Below, one piece after another: positions 35,064 through 43,649 of a stretch of DNA of 64,000 bases. The DNA comes from Paenibacillus sp. LHD-38 (GTDB taxonomy: Bacteria > Bacillota > Bacilli > Paenibacillales > Paenibacillaceae). The stretch covers positions 1 to 64,000 of the forward strand of contig NZ_JAVIFU010000025.1 of assembly GCF_031157315.1 (NCBI RefSeq), written 5' to 3'. The position numbers and the translations under genes are program-made. The notes beneath the pieces were generated by a model, which had not been told where the DNA came from, did not search any database, and was given only the letters and a program-made list of their open reading frames with translations. The first letter of the stretch is position 1. Every line of letters starts with the position of its first letter.

Positions 35064-36638
35064 TTAAATTTTATGCTGCTTACGATATTCTCCAGGCGAC
35101 ATGCCCGTTGACAGCTTGAATTGCCGGTTGAAATACACAATATTTTTGTATCCGGCAAGCTCTGCGATCTCATACACCTTTCTAGTCGGATCCTTCAACA
35201 ATTCGCATACACGCTTCATGCGCAAATCGATGAGGAAATCGGTAAATAACGTATTCGTTTCAGCCTTGAAGAGCTGCCCTAAGTAGTTGGGAGTGAAGTC
35301 GAAATGCGAAGCCACCTCATTCAGCGTGATCTTCTGGTCGAGCCTTTGCTCGACGAATCGTGTAATTTCATCAATAAGCTTGCGTTTCTGCCGCTGCTTC
35401 TTCAAATACAGCAGTTCAGACAATTCGAAGAATCGTCTTCGCAGCCAGGATAAAATATCATGCACCGTTTCAAATTGAAACAGAATAAAGGGCTGATGCG
35501 ATTCCCATTTCAAAATTTCATACAAATGCTCGTTCATTTGCTGAAGATCAGCATGAAGCTTGGAAGTAATCCGAATGATGAGATCATAGATGTCGCTTTT
35601 CTGAGTTAGGGGCTGATCCCCATTAAACAGCTCCAGCAAGCAATCGTCGATCGTAGTAAGGTCGTATTCGAGCATCGCTTGCAGCATCCGGTCAACCGTA
35701 TCCTCCAAATTCAAAGCAATTGCCTGCTTGGGAGACCAAGCCGAAGCATCCTGTATGAGCCTGTTTTTGCCAAACACCCATTTGATGCTTAGCGCGGCTT
35801 GGGCTTGCCGATAGGAGTCATGCAGTTTATTGATCTCTGACGTATATTTACCCGTGCCAATCGTAATGGAGTAGGAGAATTCTTTGTAGAAAGCATCGAT
35901 CAATTGTTCTAGTATTGCCTTTATATGCTCTTCCTGAATCGTTGTCAACAGAACGAAATGGTCGTCGTAGCTCGCCATCAATGTTCCCAGGCTTTTCGCT
36001 TTCACAAATTCTCGGATGAAGATGGTGATGCTTGCGATTAACAATCGCCGTTCCTCTTCCGCCACTTGATTGATTTTCCAGGCCAAATCATCTACTTCGA
36101 TAATAGCGACTGCAGCTCCGCTTTGGAGGATGGGAGCAAGAAAACGGTGAAGATGTGCCTCTACCTGTCCTGGTGTAGGCTCCTTAAACCACCGCAGCAG
36201 CAGCTCCTGATGCACGAGGCTCAGTGTATCCGAAAGGGAAGAGCGCTGCTTCCAATCCTCCTCGATTTTGTTGCACATAAGATCCAGCATATCATGCAGT
36301 TCACGATCCTCCACAGGTTTAAGAAGATAGCCGGAAGCGTTCAATTGAATCGCTTCTTTCGCATAGCTGAAGTCCTGATGACCGCTTATAAAAACGATAT
36401 GAACCTGCGGGTTGATCTCCTTCGCTTTACGCGCGAATTCCATTCCGGACATAATCGGCATTCGTATATCGGAGAGAATAAGATCAACCCGGTGCTGCTC
36501 CATAAGCTGAAGCGCTTCGAAGCCGCTTACCGCAGTTCTCACATTCTGATGCTGCACAGCCTTGTTGCTCACAACACGCCGCCGAAGCCATTCCAAATCA
36601 ATGGATTCATCATCCACCAGTAAGATGCTCACTTCCAT
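35064..36638 (-). CDS. YesN-type response regulator with AraC DNA-binding domain
   Basis: 524 residues. The receiver domain (1-120) has phosphoacceptor Asp57 in ILSDIRMPIMSG. A long central linker (about 130-415) is typical of this class. A C-terminal AraC-family double helix-turn-helix (about 420-522) ends in YFNRQFKLSTGMSPGEYRKQ. It pairs with the YesM-like kinase at 36670, 31 nt upstream, and should activate the adjacent sugar importer at 31440-34899 when oligosaccharide is sensed. Confidence 0.93.
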   Translation of the reverse strand: MEVSILLVDDESIDLEWLRRRVVSNKAVQHQNVRTAVSGFEALQLMEQHRVDLILSDIRMPIMSGMEFARKAKEINPQVHIVFISGHQDFSYAKEAIQLNASGYLLKPVEDRELHDMLDLMCNKIEEDWKQRSSLSDTLSLVHQELLLRWFKEPTPGQVEAHLHRFLAPILQSGAAVAIIEVDDLAWKINQVAEEERRLLIASITIFIREFVKAKSLGTLMASYDDHFVLLTTIQEEHIKAILEQLIDAFYKEFSYSITIGTGKYTSEINKLHDSYRQAQAALSIKWVFGKNRLIQDASAWSPKQAIALNLEDTVDRMLQAMLEYDLTTIDDCLLELFNGDQPLTQKSDIYDLIIRITSKLHADLQQMNEHLYEILKWESHQPFILFQFETVHDILSWLRRRFFELSELLYLKKQRQKRKLIDEITRFVEQRLDQKITLNEVASHFDFTPNYLGQLFKAETNTLFTDFLIDLRMKRVCELLKDPTRKVYEIAELAGYKNIVYFNRQFKLSTGMSPGEYRKQHKI

Positions 36639-36669
36639 AATCTTCTGCTCCTCTCATCGTTGTCTGAGA

Positions 36670-38424
36670 TCAGGCGTTGATATCGCCATCTTCTTTTATT
36701 TCTGAATTAGCCATTGGAAGAATAATTTGCACGGTCGTCCCTGCTCCGTAGTGGCTTCCGATTCGAATGCCGAAGTCGTTGCCGTACCGGAGCTTAATCC
36801 TCTCCTCTACGTTTTTGAGTCCGTATTTATCCGATTGGTTGTCCGGCTGCAGCGTATTCGATTGCATTTTCTTAAGGGTATCCGGTCTCATTCCGATACC
36901 GTTATCGATGACTTTTAACTCAATATGGTCGCCCAGCCGTTTCCCGGTAATTCGAATGGCAATGGATTTGCCGAACCACGAATGCTTGAATATATTCTCG
37001 ACAAATGGCTGCAGAATCAGCTTAATGATCGGCGTTTGCAGAATGTCGGGCTCGATATCGAAATAGACCTTGAACGTGTCTGCATACTTGACCCGCTGAA
37101 TATCGAGGTAGGCTTCAATCTGTTCAAGCTCCTTCTCTAATGAGATATAGACATTGCCGCCATTTAAGGTGAGCCGGTAGAACTTGGACAATCCTTGAAC
37201 CATTTGCGTGACCTTCTGAACCTCACCGAGATTGGCAAGACTGCCGATTGTAGACAAGGTATTATATAAAAAATGAGGGCTGATCTGTGCCTGAAGCACA
37301 TCAAGCTCTGCCTGTTTCTTCTGAATGCCCTGCACATACTCATTTTTGATCAATTCCTGAATGCTCGTGGCCATCTGGTTAAACGAATCGGCAATATGGA
37401 CAAATTCATCATTGCCCGTGAACGCGATCCGTTTATGAAAGTTTCCTTCCTGAAAGGAACGGACCAGCGTTACGATTCGCTTCATTTTTTTGCCGGAGAG
37501 CCTTGCAACGATAAAGCCGATAAAAGCCATGACCAAAAAGCTAATCGTACAGACGGTGCCGATCACCTTTTGCATTCTGCTGGCATCTTTGTTCAAATAA
37601 GCATGGGGTACCAGAGATTCGATAATGAAAGGTGTGCCGCTAATTTGTTCTGTGATGCTGAGCTCGCTGCTTTGCTTCGAATGCGTGTCTGCCCGGCCCC
37701 TTGTGTATAGGGTTGCACCTGTCGTCGTATCGACTAACCGCAAGCTGATGCCTTGATCAATCGGAAACGTATCGAAGTTGCCAAAAAGCTCGTCGAACCT
37801 TGCTGTAACGCGGATATAGCCAATCACAGACGCCAGGCCGCTGGAGGAAACCAGCTTGCGGAAATGAGAAATATGATCCAGCTTCTTGTCTGTATCAAGT
37901 TGAAGCCACAGATTATCCTGATTCATGGCTTGAATCGATTTGAACCAATCCGTGTTTTGGATGCTGCTGGCAGGAAGGACGTAATAGTCCCTTCTGGTAA
38001 TCTCCTTTTCCATATTGTCGCCTTGAACCTCGTACATTTTTTCATTCACGGTGTAGAGGACGAGACGGATGTTGTTGCCGTACAGCTGAAGAGGCGCTTT
38101 CATTTGAGGAATGATGTCATCTCTCATTTTGAGCATGACCTCAAGAGGGTCTCCCGTATTCTGAAGCGCGTTCTGAAAGGTAAGGCTGGTGAACAAGGTA
38201 CTCGACATTCGGTTGATTTCATCCATTTGATATTCGATATTATTGCTTGTCTGCTTCATAGCTGTCCGAATATTCGTTTCCGCCATCTCTGTTCGGGACT
38301 GAATGAGCATCGTGTACGAAATATAGCCAATGAGCAAGTCAGTCAGCAGAACAAGCAGAAGGTAAGGGATCATCATTTTGTAGGTGAACGGGATATAGAG
38401 CCTTCCTAGTCTGAAGCGTCGCAT
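36670..38424 (-). CDS. YesM-type sensor histidine kinase
   Basis: 584 residues from ATG 38424 (GGAGAGTGG upstream); the open frame extends to 38499. Two membrane helices (about 16-38 and 283-305) flank an extracytoplasmic sensor domain, followed by a HAMP domain, a His_kinase domain with phosphoacceptor in ISPHFLYNTLSTIGSL, and a HATPase domain with DNGIGM and a GLKNVEERI G-box. It is the cognate kinase of the YesN-like regulator just downstream. Confidence 0.93.
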   Translation of the reverse strand: MRRFRLGRLYIPFTYKMMIPYLLLVLLTDLLIGYISYTMLIQSRTEMAETNIRTAMKQTSNNIEYQMDEINRMSSTLFTSLTFQNALQNTGDPLEVMLKMRDDIIPQMKAPLQLYGNNIRLVLYTVNEKMYEVQGDNMEKEITRRDYYVLPASSIQNTDWFKSIQAMNQDNLWLQLDTDKKLDHISHFRKLVSSSGLASVIGYIRVTARFDELFGNFDTFPIDQGISLRLVDTTTGATLYTRGRADTHSKQSSELSITEQISGTPFIIESLVPHAYLNKDASRMQKVIGTVCTISFLVMAFIGFIVARLSGKKMKRIVTLVRSFQEGNFHKRIAFTGNDEFVHIADSFNQMATSIQELIKNEYVQGIQKKQAELDVLQAQISPHFLYNTLSTIGSLANLGEVQKVTQMVQGLSKFYRLTLNGGNVYISLEKELEQIEAYLDIQRVKYADTFKVYFDIEPDILQTPIIKLILQPFVENIFKHSWFGKSIAIRITGKRLGDHIELKVIDNGIGMRPDTLKKMQSNTLQPDNQSDKYGLKNVEERIKLRYGNDFGIRIGSHYGAGTTVQIILPMANSEIKEDGDINA

Positions 38425-38521
38425 AGGACTTCCACTCTCCGGGCAATTTATTTTTATTAAATATACAGGATTAAAAAGCCGAAGTATATTGGATAACACA
38501 AACTGGTACCCCTACAGGTAC

Positions 38522-38559
38522 AAAAAAAGATGACTCCTGTTCAGTACAGGAATCATCTC
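38522..38559 (-). terminator. Terminator after the sugar isomerase gene
   Basis: AGATGA-TCCTGT pairs with ACAGGA-TCATCT with one internal mismatch each side. On the minus strand it is followed by a run of seven T. Confidence 0.7.
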
Positions 38560-38595
38560 TTACGTGCTTATTTAACCGCTTTATTAATTCAAGCT

Positions 38596-39420
38596 TTACA
38601 CACGTCCACGAATGGCATCAATATACGCTTTCGACTGCGCCATTTGATGCTCCTTCGCTTCCTCCATGATAATGTGCACATGTGGCTTGTATTGATTGAG
38701 AAGCTTCATATAAAGCTCGTAATTCATGTCGCCGAGGCCTGCTGTCGTCGTCCCCAGCTCGCCATTCTCAAGCAAATAACGGTCCTTCGCGTGAGCCGCA
38801 ATGATCCGGTCGCCGAGCAGCTCGAATGCCTCTGCGATCACCTGGTCCTGCTTAGCAAAATTAGCAGCCGTCAGCAGGTTGCCGGGATCAATGACAACCC
38901 CGATGTTGGAGGAAGGAACCTCCTCCAGCATTCGCGCAAGTTCGGGAGCCGTACCGACCAAATGGCTGTTTGCTGCCTCCAGCCCGACAAAGACGCCCCA
39001 TTTCTCTGCTTCCTCGGTGAGTTCCTCAAGCGTTGCTTTCATTATGGACCAGTCTCGGTCGGTGTAGTCTCCGCCTTCATTACGGCCGGTTTCCGCTGCC
39101 ACCATAGGTGCCCCGAAAAACCTCGCATAGCGCAGAAGCTCTTTAAAGCGGTTCACGTTAGCGCGGCGCAGCTCCTCGTCCCGTTCAAACAAATGAACGT
39201 AGCAGCCGAGCACTGAAATCGAAACGCCATGCTTATCGAATTGTTCGCCGATCGCATTCGCCAGTCCCGGGCTTAGGTTGCCCGGCTTGCTGAAATCGAC
39301 ATCGCTGATAGCCTTCCACAAAGCGAGCTGCACATGGCTAAAGCCGCTCCCCGCTACTTTTGGCGCAAGTTCTCGGTAAGGCAGGCTTCCGAATAAATGG
39401 GCAAGAACACCGACTGACAT
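38596..39420 (-). CDS. Sugar phosphate isomerase/epimerase family protein (xylose-isomerase-like TIM barrel)
   Basis: 274 residues, an AP_endonuc_2-type (beta/alpha)8 barrel. Likely metal ligands include Glu in VFVGLEAAN, Asp in GVVIDPGNLL, His in IIAAHAKD and Glu in IIMEEAKEH. The family interconverts sugars or inositol derivatives; no substrate can be assigned. GAAGGAGACG lies 7 nt before the ATG. It follows yidC after 18 nt and is probably co-transcribed with it, an unusual pairing. Confidence 0.87.
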   Translation of the reverse strand: MSVGVLAHLFGSLPYRELAPKVAGSGFSHVQLALWKAISDVDFSKPGNLSPGLANAIGEQFDKHGVSISVLGCYVHLFERDEELRRANVNRFKELLRYARFFGAPMVAAETGRNEGGDYTDRDWSIMKATLEELTEEAEKWGVFVGLEAANSHLVGTAPELARMLEEVPSSNIGVVIDPGNLLTAANFAKQDQVIAEAFELLGDRIIAAHAKDRYLLENGELGTTTAGLGDMNYELYMKLLNQYKPHVHIIMEEAKEHQMAQSKAYIDAIRGRV

Positions 39421-39438
39421 CTGATCGTCTCCTTCATA

Positions 39439-40263
39439 TTAGACGCTGCCCTCCAGTGCGACCTCCACCTTAGGCGCGTACATTTTTTTGGCTAGATAGG
39501 ATTGCGCAATCATGAATACACCGCCTGTTACCCAGTACAACGAGATAGCGGCAGGTGCCGAAAGAGCGAAAACGCCCATTAGAATCGGGGACAAATAACC
39601 CATGAAAGCAAGCTGCTTTTGCTGTGCCGCATTTGCGTTCGGCTGCGTCGTTTGCGATACCTTGAACTGTACAAAATAAACGATCGCAGCGACAATCGGA
39701 AGCACGATATCCGGCGAGCCAAGCTTAAACCAAAGGAAGGAATGGTCCGCCAGCTCCGGTGTCAGCTTGATGGCCGAGTATAAGCCCATCAGTATCGGCA
39801 TTTGGATGAGCATCGGCAAACAGCCTATAGCAAGCGGATTCACTTGATGCTTCTGGTACAGCTGCATCGTTTCCTGCTGAAGCTTCTGCTTGGAAGCTGC
39901 ATCCGATTTATTCTTGTATTTGTCTTGAAGCTGTTTAAGCTCTGGCTGAAGCGCCGCCATCTTTGTTTTCATTTGATTTTGGGAACGGTATTGACGCATC
40001 ATGAGCGGAAGCAGCACAAGCCGGATAATGAGCGTAATGCCAATAATCGCAAAACCGTAATTACCGCCAAACATATCCGCTAAATATTGAAGCGTTGCGG
40101 AAAGCGGATAAATAATATAATGATTGAATAAACCGGGCGTATCCCCATCGATCGTACCGCTGGCCGTGCTGCAGCCGCTTACCAAAAGCAAGCCTGCCAG
40201 CATCATGCCGATTATGAATAGTCGGCCATATTTTAAAGAAGGGAATACATTGTTCGTTTCCAT
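39439..40263 (-). CDS. yidC: Membrane protein insertase YidC (YidC2-type lipoprotein)
   Basis: 274 residues from ATG 40263, preceded by GAGGAGG. A lipobox LVSGC (Cys about 31) and five membrane segments follow the Gram-positive YidC/SpoIIIJ pattern, with a conserved Arg in the cavity (IIRLVLLPLMMRQYR) and a basic cytoplasmic loop. It inserts membrane proteins with or without SecYEG. Its start lies inside the 3' end of an upstream ORF, and its Shine-Dalgarno sequence is paired in an 11-bp hairpin. This is the arrangement by which B. subtilis YidC2 is controlled by the MifM arrest peptide. The genome is expected to carry another yidC near the origin. Confidence 0.93.
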   Translation of the reverse strand: METNNVFPSLKYGRLFIIGMMLAGLLLVSGCSTASGTIDGDTPGLFNHYIIYPLSATLQYLADMFGGNYGFAIIGITLIIRLVLLPLMMRQYRSQNQMKTKMAALQPELKQLQDKYKNKSDAASKQKLQQETMQLYQKHQVNPLAIGCLPMLIQMPILMGLYSAIKLTPELADHSFLWFKLGSPDIVLPIVAAIVYFVQFKVSQTTQPNANAAQQKQLAFMGYLSPILMGVFALSAPAAISLYWVTGGVFMIAQSYLAKKMYAPKVEVALEGSV

Positions 40264-40556
40264 AAAAATCCTCCTCGTTTGTTTAAAAATGGCGCAACAA
40301 ACGAGGCGTTGCAATCTGCTATGTCGTCATCGGGCGATTCCTTCCGCTTTACCTTCCTGGCCAGCCAATGATGCAGCGGCACGGTACGAATGAGCACTTG
40401 AGGCATCGCAATGTACAAAACTTTTACAACTTGGTCCCGCTCCCAGTACTCGTATGCCCCCGAATGCAAATGCGAAGCATAGGCAAAAGCTAAGGAACAA
40501 AGAAGGCTGATGGAAATGAGATACGGTATGACGTCATGCAGTTCAAACTCGAACAA
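40233..40556 (-). CDS. Candidate MifM-like ribosome-arrest leader peptide of yidC2
   Basis: 107 residues from TTG 40556 (GGGGG 8 nt upstream; a GTG at 40565 is also open). A membrane segment (about 8-28, VIPYLISISLLCSLAFAY) is followed by a soluble part. The segment WLARKVKRKESPDDDIAD resembles the B. subtilis MifM stalling segment WIRKVFRMNSPVNDEED: Trp, RKV, SP and the acidic run line up. The last Asp codon (40314-40316) is 8 nt from the arm that masks the yidC ribosome site. The ORF overlaps yidC by 31 nt in another frame. Stalling when YidC activity is low would open the hairpin and raise YidC2. The overall similarity is weak outside the segment, so this is inference. Confidence 0.65.
   Translation of the reverse strand: MFEFELHDVIPYLISISLLCSLAFAYASHLHSGAYEYWERDQVVKVLYIAMPQVLIRTVPLHHWLARKVKRKESPDDDIADCNASFVAPFLNKRGGFLWKRTMYSLL
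40270..40306 (-). promoter_or_regulatory. Hairpin masking the yidC2 Shine-Dalgarno sequence
   Basis: On the minus strand CCTCGTTTGTT (40306-40296) is perfectly complementary to AACAAACGAGG (40283-40273), with a 12-nt loop. The second arm includes the first half of the yidC ribosome site GAGGAGG (40276-40270). A ribosome held on the upstream acidic codons would cover the first arm and free the site. Confidence 0.7.
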
Positions 40557-40571
40557 TGTATTCACCCCCTT

Positions 40572-40604
40572 TCATTAACTCGTCATTAACTCGTCATTAA
40601 CTCG
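40572..40604 (-). repeat. Three exact 11-bp direct repeats with overlapping mini-ORFs
   Basis: CGAGTTAATGA occurs three times in tandem on the minus strand just before the yidC leader ORF. Each junction reads ATG ACG AGT TAATG, so the tract encodes successive three-codon ORFs (Met-Thr-Ser-stop) linked by TAATG stop-start overlaps, ending in an ATG that opens a further 10-codon frame across the leader ORF's ribosome site. Confidence 0.7.
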
Positions 40605-40635
40605 TTTCTTCCTATACGACTTGCTCAAATAACCG

Positions 40636-40663
40636 TTTCACCCGGAATGGATTCCGGGTGAAA
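40636..40663. promoter_or_regulatory. Perfect 13-bp palindrome between yidC leader and amino-acid ABC genes
   Basis: TTTCACCCGGAAT and ATTCCGGGTGAAA flank a 2-nt centre. No T-run follows on either strand, so an operator in this divergent 315-nt region is more likely than a terminator. The rest of the gap to 40871 is AT-rich with no clear signal. Confidence 0.5.
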
Positions 40664-40871
40664 AATAGATTTCATTCTATCTGGATATTATAACAGTAAA
40701 TCTGATCCAATTACGACAGCTGAAATCACGAAAATGTTACAAATCCGTTCTTCTTGGTTATTTACAAATGAACAGTGAACACCATATAATTTTTAAGTTG
40801 CAAATGCAGACAACTATATTACGCTGCAACCTATCCATAGTCTAGAGATCAACTTAGGGAAAGAGGACAAC

Positions 40872-42377
40872 ATGAATCGAAAAAGACTCAAAATCATTTA
40901 CCTATCGCTCATTACCTTTACGGTTCTGCTTGTTGCACTTGGACAAGCCTTTCCGATGGGAAAACAAAGCTCTTATTCCGTAAGCGCAGAAAGCGCGGCT
41001 AATGCCCCCGCTTCCGGCCAGAAAAAAAAGCTCGTCATGGGTACGTCCGCCGATTACCCGCCCTACGAAAGCGTAGATGCCAAGGGCAGCGGCGAGATCG
41101 TCGGCTTAGATATCGATGTAGCCAAGTATATCACCAGCCAGCTCGGCTATGAACTGGAAATCGCGAACATGGATTTCAATGGACTTATCGCTGCGCTCCA
41201 AACAGGCCGCGTTGACTTCGTAATGTCCGCAATGTCCGCTACAGATGAGCGGAAGCAGAGCATTGATTTTTCCGACACCTATTACGCAGCCCGCAATACC
41301 ATCGTATCTAAGAAAGGAACGCCGCTCGAGACGGAAGCATCACTTTCAGGGAAAAGGGTCGGGACTCAGCTTGGCTCCACCCAGGATCTTTATGCTGCCA
41401 CGATCGAAGGCGCCGTTCTTAAGAAGCTCAATAAAATCCCTGATCTTATTCAGGAGCTGAACTCCGGCCGCATCGATGCAGCCATTGTCGAAGATGCCGT
41501 GGCGGTGGAAATGACGGGCTCTAATCCAGAGCTAGTGATGAACTTCCTGCCTGCCGAGTCCGCGGACAACGGCTATGCGATTGCCTTTCCTAAGCAATCC
41601 CCCATCGTAGCTGAATTTAACGGTGTTCTCGCAGAAATGAAGGACAACGGCAAGCTTGATGAAATCGTCCAACAATGGTTTGCCGAGGAGGAGAATGAGT
41701 CCCGTTCGCTGCTTGGCTTAAATATTGATTTTAGTACGCTCAATGGCTATATCCCTTACATTTTGAAAGGCGTTTATGTCACACTACTCTTCACGCTCGT
41801 CTCCGCCTTGTTCGGACTCGTGTGGGGAACCATTTTGTCGCTGTTCAAAATTTCCGGCATCAAGCCGCTTGAGTGGTTCGCAACCGCCTATACATCCGTA
41901 TTCCGGGGTACGCCGCTGCTGGTTCAGCTCACCATTATTTATTACGCGACCCCGCAATTGTTCAATTATGATATTCCTGCGCTAATGGCGGCCGGGCTGG
42001 CGTTTGGTCTCAACTCCGCCGCTTATTTGTCTGAGACGATTCGCGGCGGCATCATGGCTGTCGACAAGGGCCAACGGGAAGCGGCCATTGCGCTCGGCGT
42101 TCCATATCGGAAGATGATGATTCGCATTATTTTCCCTCAGGCGCTCCGTACGATTTTGCCGGCGCTCGTGAACGAATGCGTCGCTTTGCTGAAGGAATCG
42201 TCGCTTGTATCGGTCATCGGGGTATCCGATTTGATGCGCCGCGCAGACGTTGTCCGCTCGGACACCTTCCGGTCCATCGAAGTTTTATTATTTATAGCCG
42301 CTATTTATTACGTGCTCGTGCTCATCTTAACCTCGTTTGCCCGTATGCTTGAAAGGAGGCTGCGCCGCAGTGATTAA
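40872..42377 (+). CDS. Amino-acid ABC transporter, fused substrate-binding protein and permease
   Basis: 501 residues. An N-terminal signal/anchor helix (about 9-28) leads to a family 3 solute-binding domain (about 50-272; GTSADYPPYE, GLDIDVAKYI), fused to a HisM/GlnP-type permease domain (about 292-498) with its EAA loop REAAIALGVPYRKMMIRIIF. Fusion of binding protein and permease is known in the Lactococcus GlnP class. It would import polar amino acids with the ATPase encoded next. AGAGGACAAC precedes the ATG. Confidence 0.93.
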   Translation: MNRKRLKIIYLSLITFTVLLVALGQAFPMGKQSSYSVSAESAANAPASGQKKKLVMGTSADYPPYESVDAKGSGEIVGLDIDVAKYITSQLGYELEIANMDFNGLIAALQTGRVDFVMSAMSATDERKQSIDFSDTYYAARNTIVSKKGTPLETEASLSGKRVGTQLGSTQDLYAATIEGAVLKKLNKIPDLIQELNSGRIDAAIVEDAVAVEMTGSNPELVMNFLPAESADNGYAIAFPKQSPIVAEFNGVLAEMKDNGKLDEIVQQWFAEEENESRSLLGLNIDFSTLNGYIPYILKGVYVTLLFTLVSALFGLVWGTILSLFKISGIKPLEWFATAYTSVFRGTPLLVQLTIIYYATPQLFNYDIPALMAAGLAFGLNSAAYLSETIRGGIMAVDKGQREAAIALGVPYRKMMIRIIFPQALRTILPALVNECVALLKESSLVSVIGVSDLMRRADVVRSDTFRSIEVLLFIAAIYYVLVLILTSFARMLERRLRRSD

Positions 42378-43092
42378 TATAACCGACTTAACGAAAGCCT
42401 TCGGCAAAAACCAAGTACTGAAGGGCATCACAACGACAGTAGAACGAGGAGAGGTCGTCGCGCTTATCGGGCCTTCCGGCTCAGGCAAGTCCACCTTTCT
42501 TCGATGCATCAATATGCTGGAGACACCGACCTCCGGCACGATTACCATCGAAGGTACACCTATTACCGATCCCAAAACTGATATCGCGCGCGTACGCCAG
42601 CGGATTGGCATGGTGTTTCAGCATTTTCATCTTTTTCCGCATATGACTGTAATCGATAATATTACGTTTGCGCCCATTCAGGTTAAAGGACTGTCGGTCG
42701 ATGCCGCTCGTTCCAAAGCAAAGGAGCTGCTCGCCCGCGTTGGTCTTGCAGACAAAGCGGACAGCTATCCTTCTCGTTTGTCAGGCGGGCAGAAGCAGCG
42801 CGTGGCCATTGCCCGCAGCCTTGCGATGGAGCCCGACATTATGCTGTTCGATGAGCCGACTTCGGCGCTTGACCCTGAGATGGTCAAGGAAGTGCTAACC
42901 GTTATCCGCAGTTTGGCTGACAGCGGTATGACCATGCTGATCGTCACGCATGAGATGAAATTTGCCCGCGAAGCCGCGGATACGATTTATTTCCTCGACG
43001 ATGGCAAGCTTGTTGAGCGTACGGAGCCCGAGCAATTTTTCACGAAGCCGCAAAGCGAGCGGGCAGCCCGGTTTCTGGAGCAGGTGCTTTAG
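42370..43092 (+). CDS. Amino-acid ABC transporter ATP-binding protein (GlnQ type)
   Basis: 240 residues from GTG 42370, placed 11 nt after AAAGGAGG and overlapping the permease stop by 8 nt. Walker A is GPSGSGKS, the Q-loop GMVFQHFHLFPH, the signature LSGGQKQR, Walker B IMLFDEPTSALDPE and the switch His sits in IVTHEM. This is the PAAT family energising subunit for the fused binding-permease protein upstream. The pair is a complete two-gene importer. Confidence 0.95.
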   Translation: MINITDLTKAFGKNQVLKGITTTVERGEVVALIGPSGSGKSTFLRCINMLETPTSGTITIEGTPITDPKTDIARVRQRIGMVFQHFHLFPHMTVIDNITFAPIQVKGLSVDAARSKAKELLARVGLADKADSYPSRLSGGQKQRVAIARSLAMEPDIMLFDEPTSALDPEMVKEVLTVIRSLADSGMTMLIVTHEMKFAREAADTIYFLDDGKLVERTEPEQFFTKPQSERAARFLEQVL

Positions 43093-43500
43093 GACAAGAA
43101 AGAGCGGGGCCGGCAGGATTGGCATCAGCCCCAGCTGCTAAGGGTTGGCTTGTTGGCAATCTATCCAGCTGGCCACTCCACTCTCGAGAAGCGATCCCGG
43201 CTCCAGCCATTCGTCGTACAATGCAGTTTCTGCAGCAGAAAGCTTAATTTTAGCCTGACGGGAGATTCTACATTGTATTTTATACACTCGAATTTGAGGG
43301 GATCCAGCTTATTCGCCGCTCTTTGCGCATCCAAACGCTTGCTAGGTTGTTCAAAGTACATTGCAGCTCATCGCCTAGCCTTTATTCGTCTTTTTCACTG
43401 TATAAAGTACAGCGTACGCAGCGGCCTCTTACATCCACATGTGAGTGTATGAACCGAAGTACCGAAAGCTAGCTCTCTGCTGCAAGGGAGCATCTTAACA
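43093..43500. other. Intergenic region with no supported gene
   Basis: About 400 nt between the ABC ATPase and repeat copy 3. Short frames exist, for example 43161-43361 minus, but they lack a ribosome site and recognisable protein. The sequence has several inexact inverted segments (around TGCAGTTTCTGCAGC, 43214-43228), which suggest degenerate repeat DNA. Confidence 0.45.
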
Positions 43501-43601
43501 CAAGCGTAAACGGCTGACGCCGTCCTTGGCGGCAAAAGCTCGTTTCGCGGTGAAATATAAGCAACGCATAAGGTTGAATTTTATACTTTCTTATATTTTC
43601 A
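43501..43601 (+). repeat. Dispersed intergenic repeat, copy 3
   Basis: Same layout as the other copies, with scattered substitutions (CCGTCCTTGGCGGCAAAAGC). The outer AT stem AAATATAAG / CTTATATTT is intact. It is followed within 5 nt by the GH105 gene's terminator. Confidence 0.82.
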
Positions 43602-43603
43602 AA

Positions 43604-43640
43604 AAAAAGCTCTGCGGTCATCCTGGCCGCAGAGCTTTTT
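43604..43640. terminator. Terminator of the GH105 gene
   Basis: AAAAAGCTCTGCGG (43604-43617) pairs with CCGCAGAGCTTTTT (43627-43640). It is symmetric and works in both directions. Confidence 0.85.
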
Positions 43641-43649
43641 CTTTGCCCG

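Noticed and set aside
40572..40604. Tandem 11-bp repeats considered as a CRISPR or iteron array
   Set aside because: Units are directly adjacent without spacers and only three in number; the overlapping mini-ORFs are a better description.
40636..40663. Palindrome before the amino-acid ABC genes considered as a terminator
   Set aside because: No T-run on either strand and it lies between divergent starts, so an operator is more likely.
43161..43361. 66-codon minus-strand frame in the gap after the ABC ATPase
   Set aside because: No ribosome site; sequence looks like degenerate repeat DNA rather than coding.
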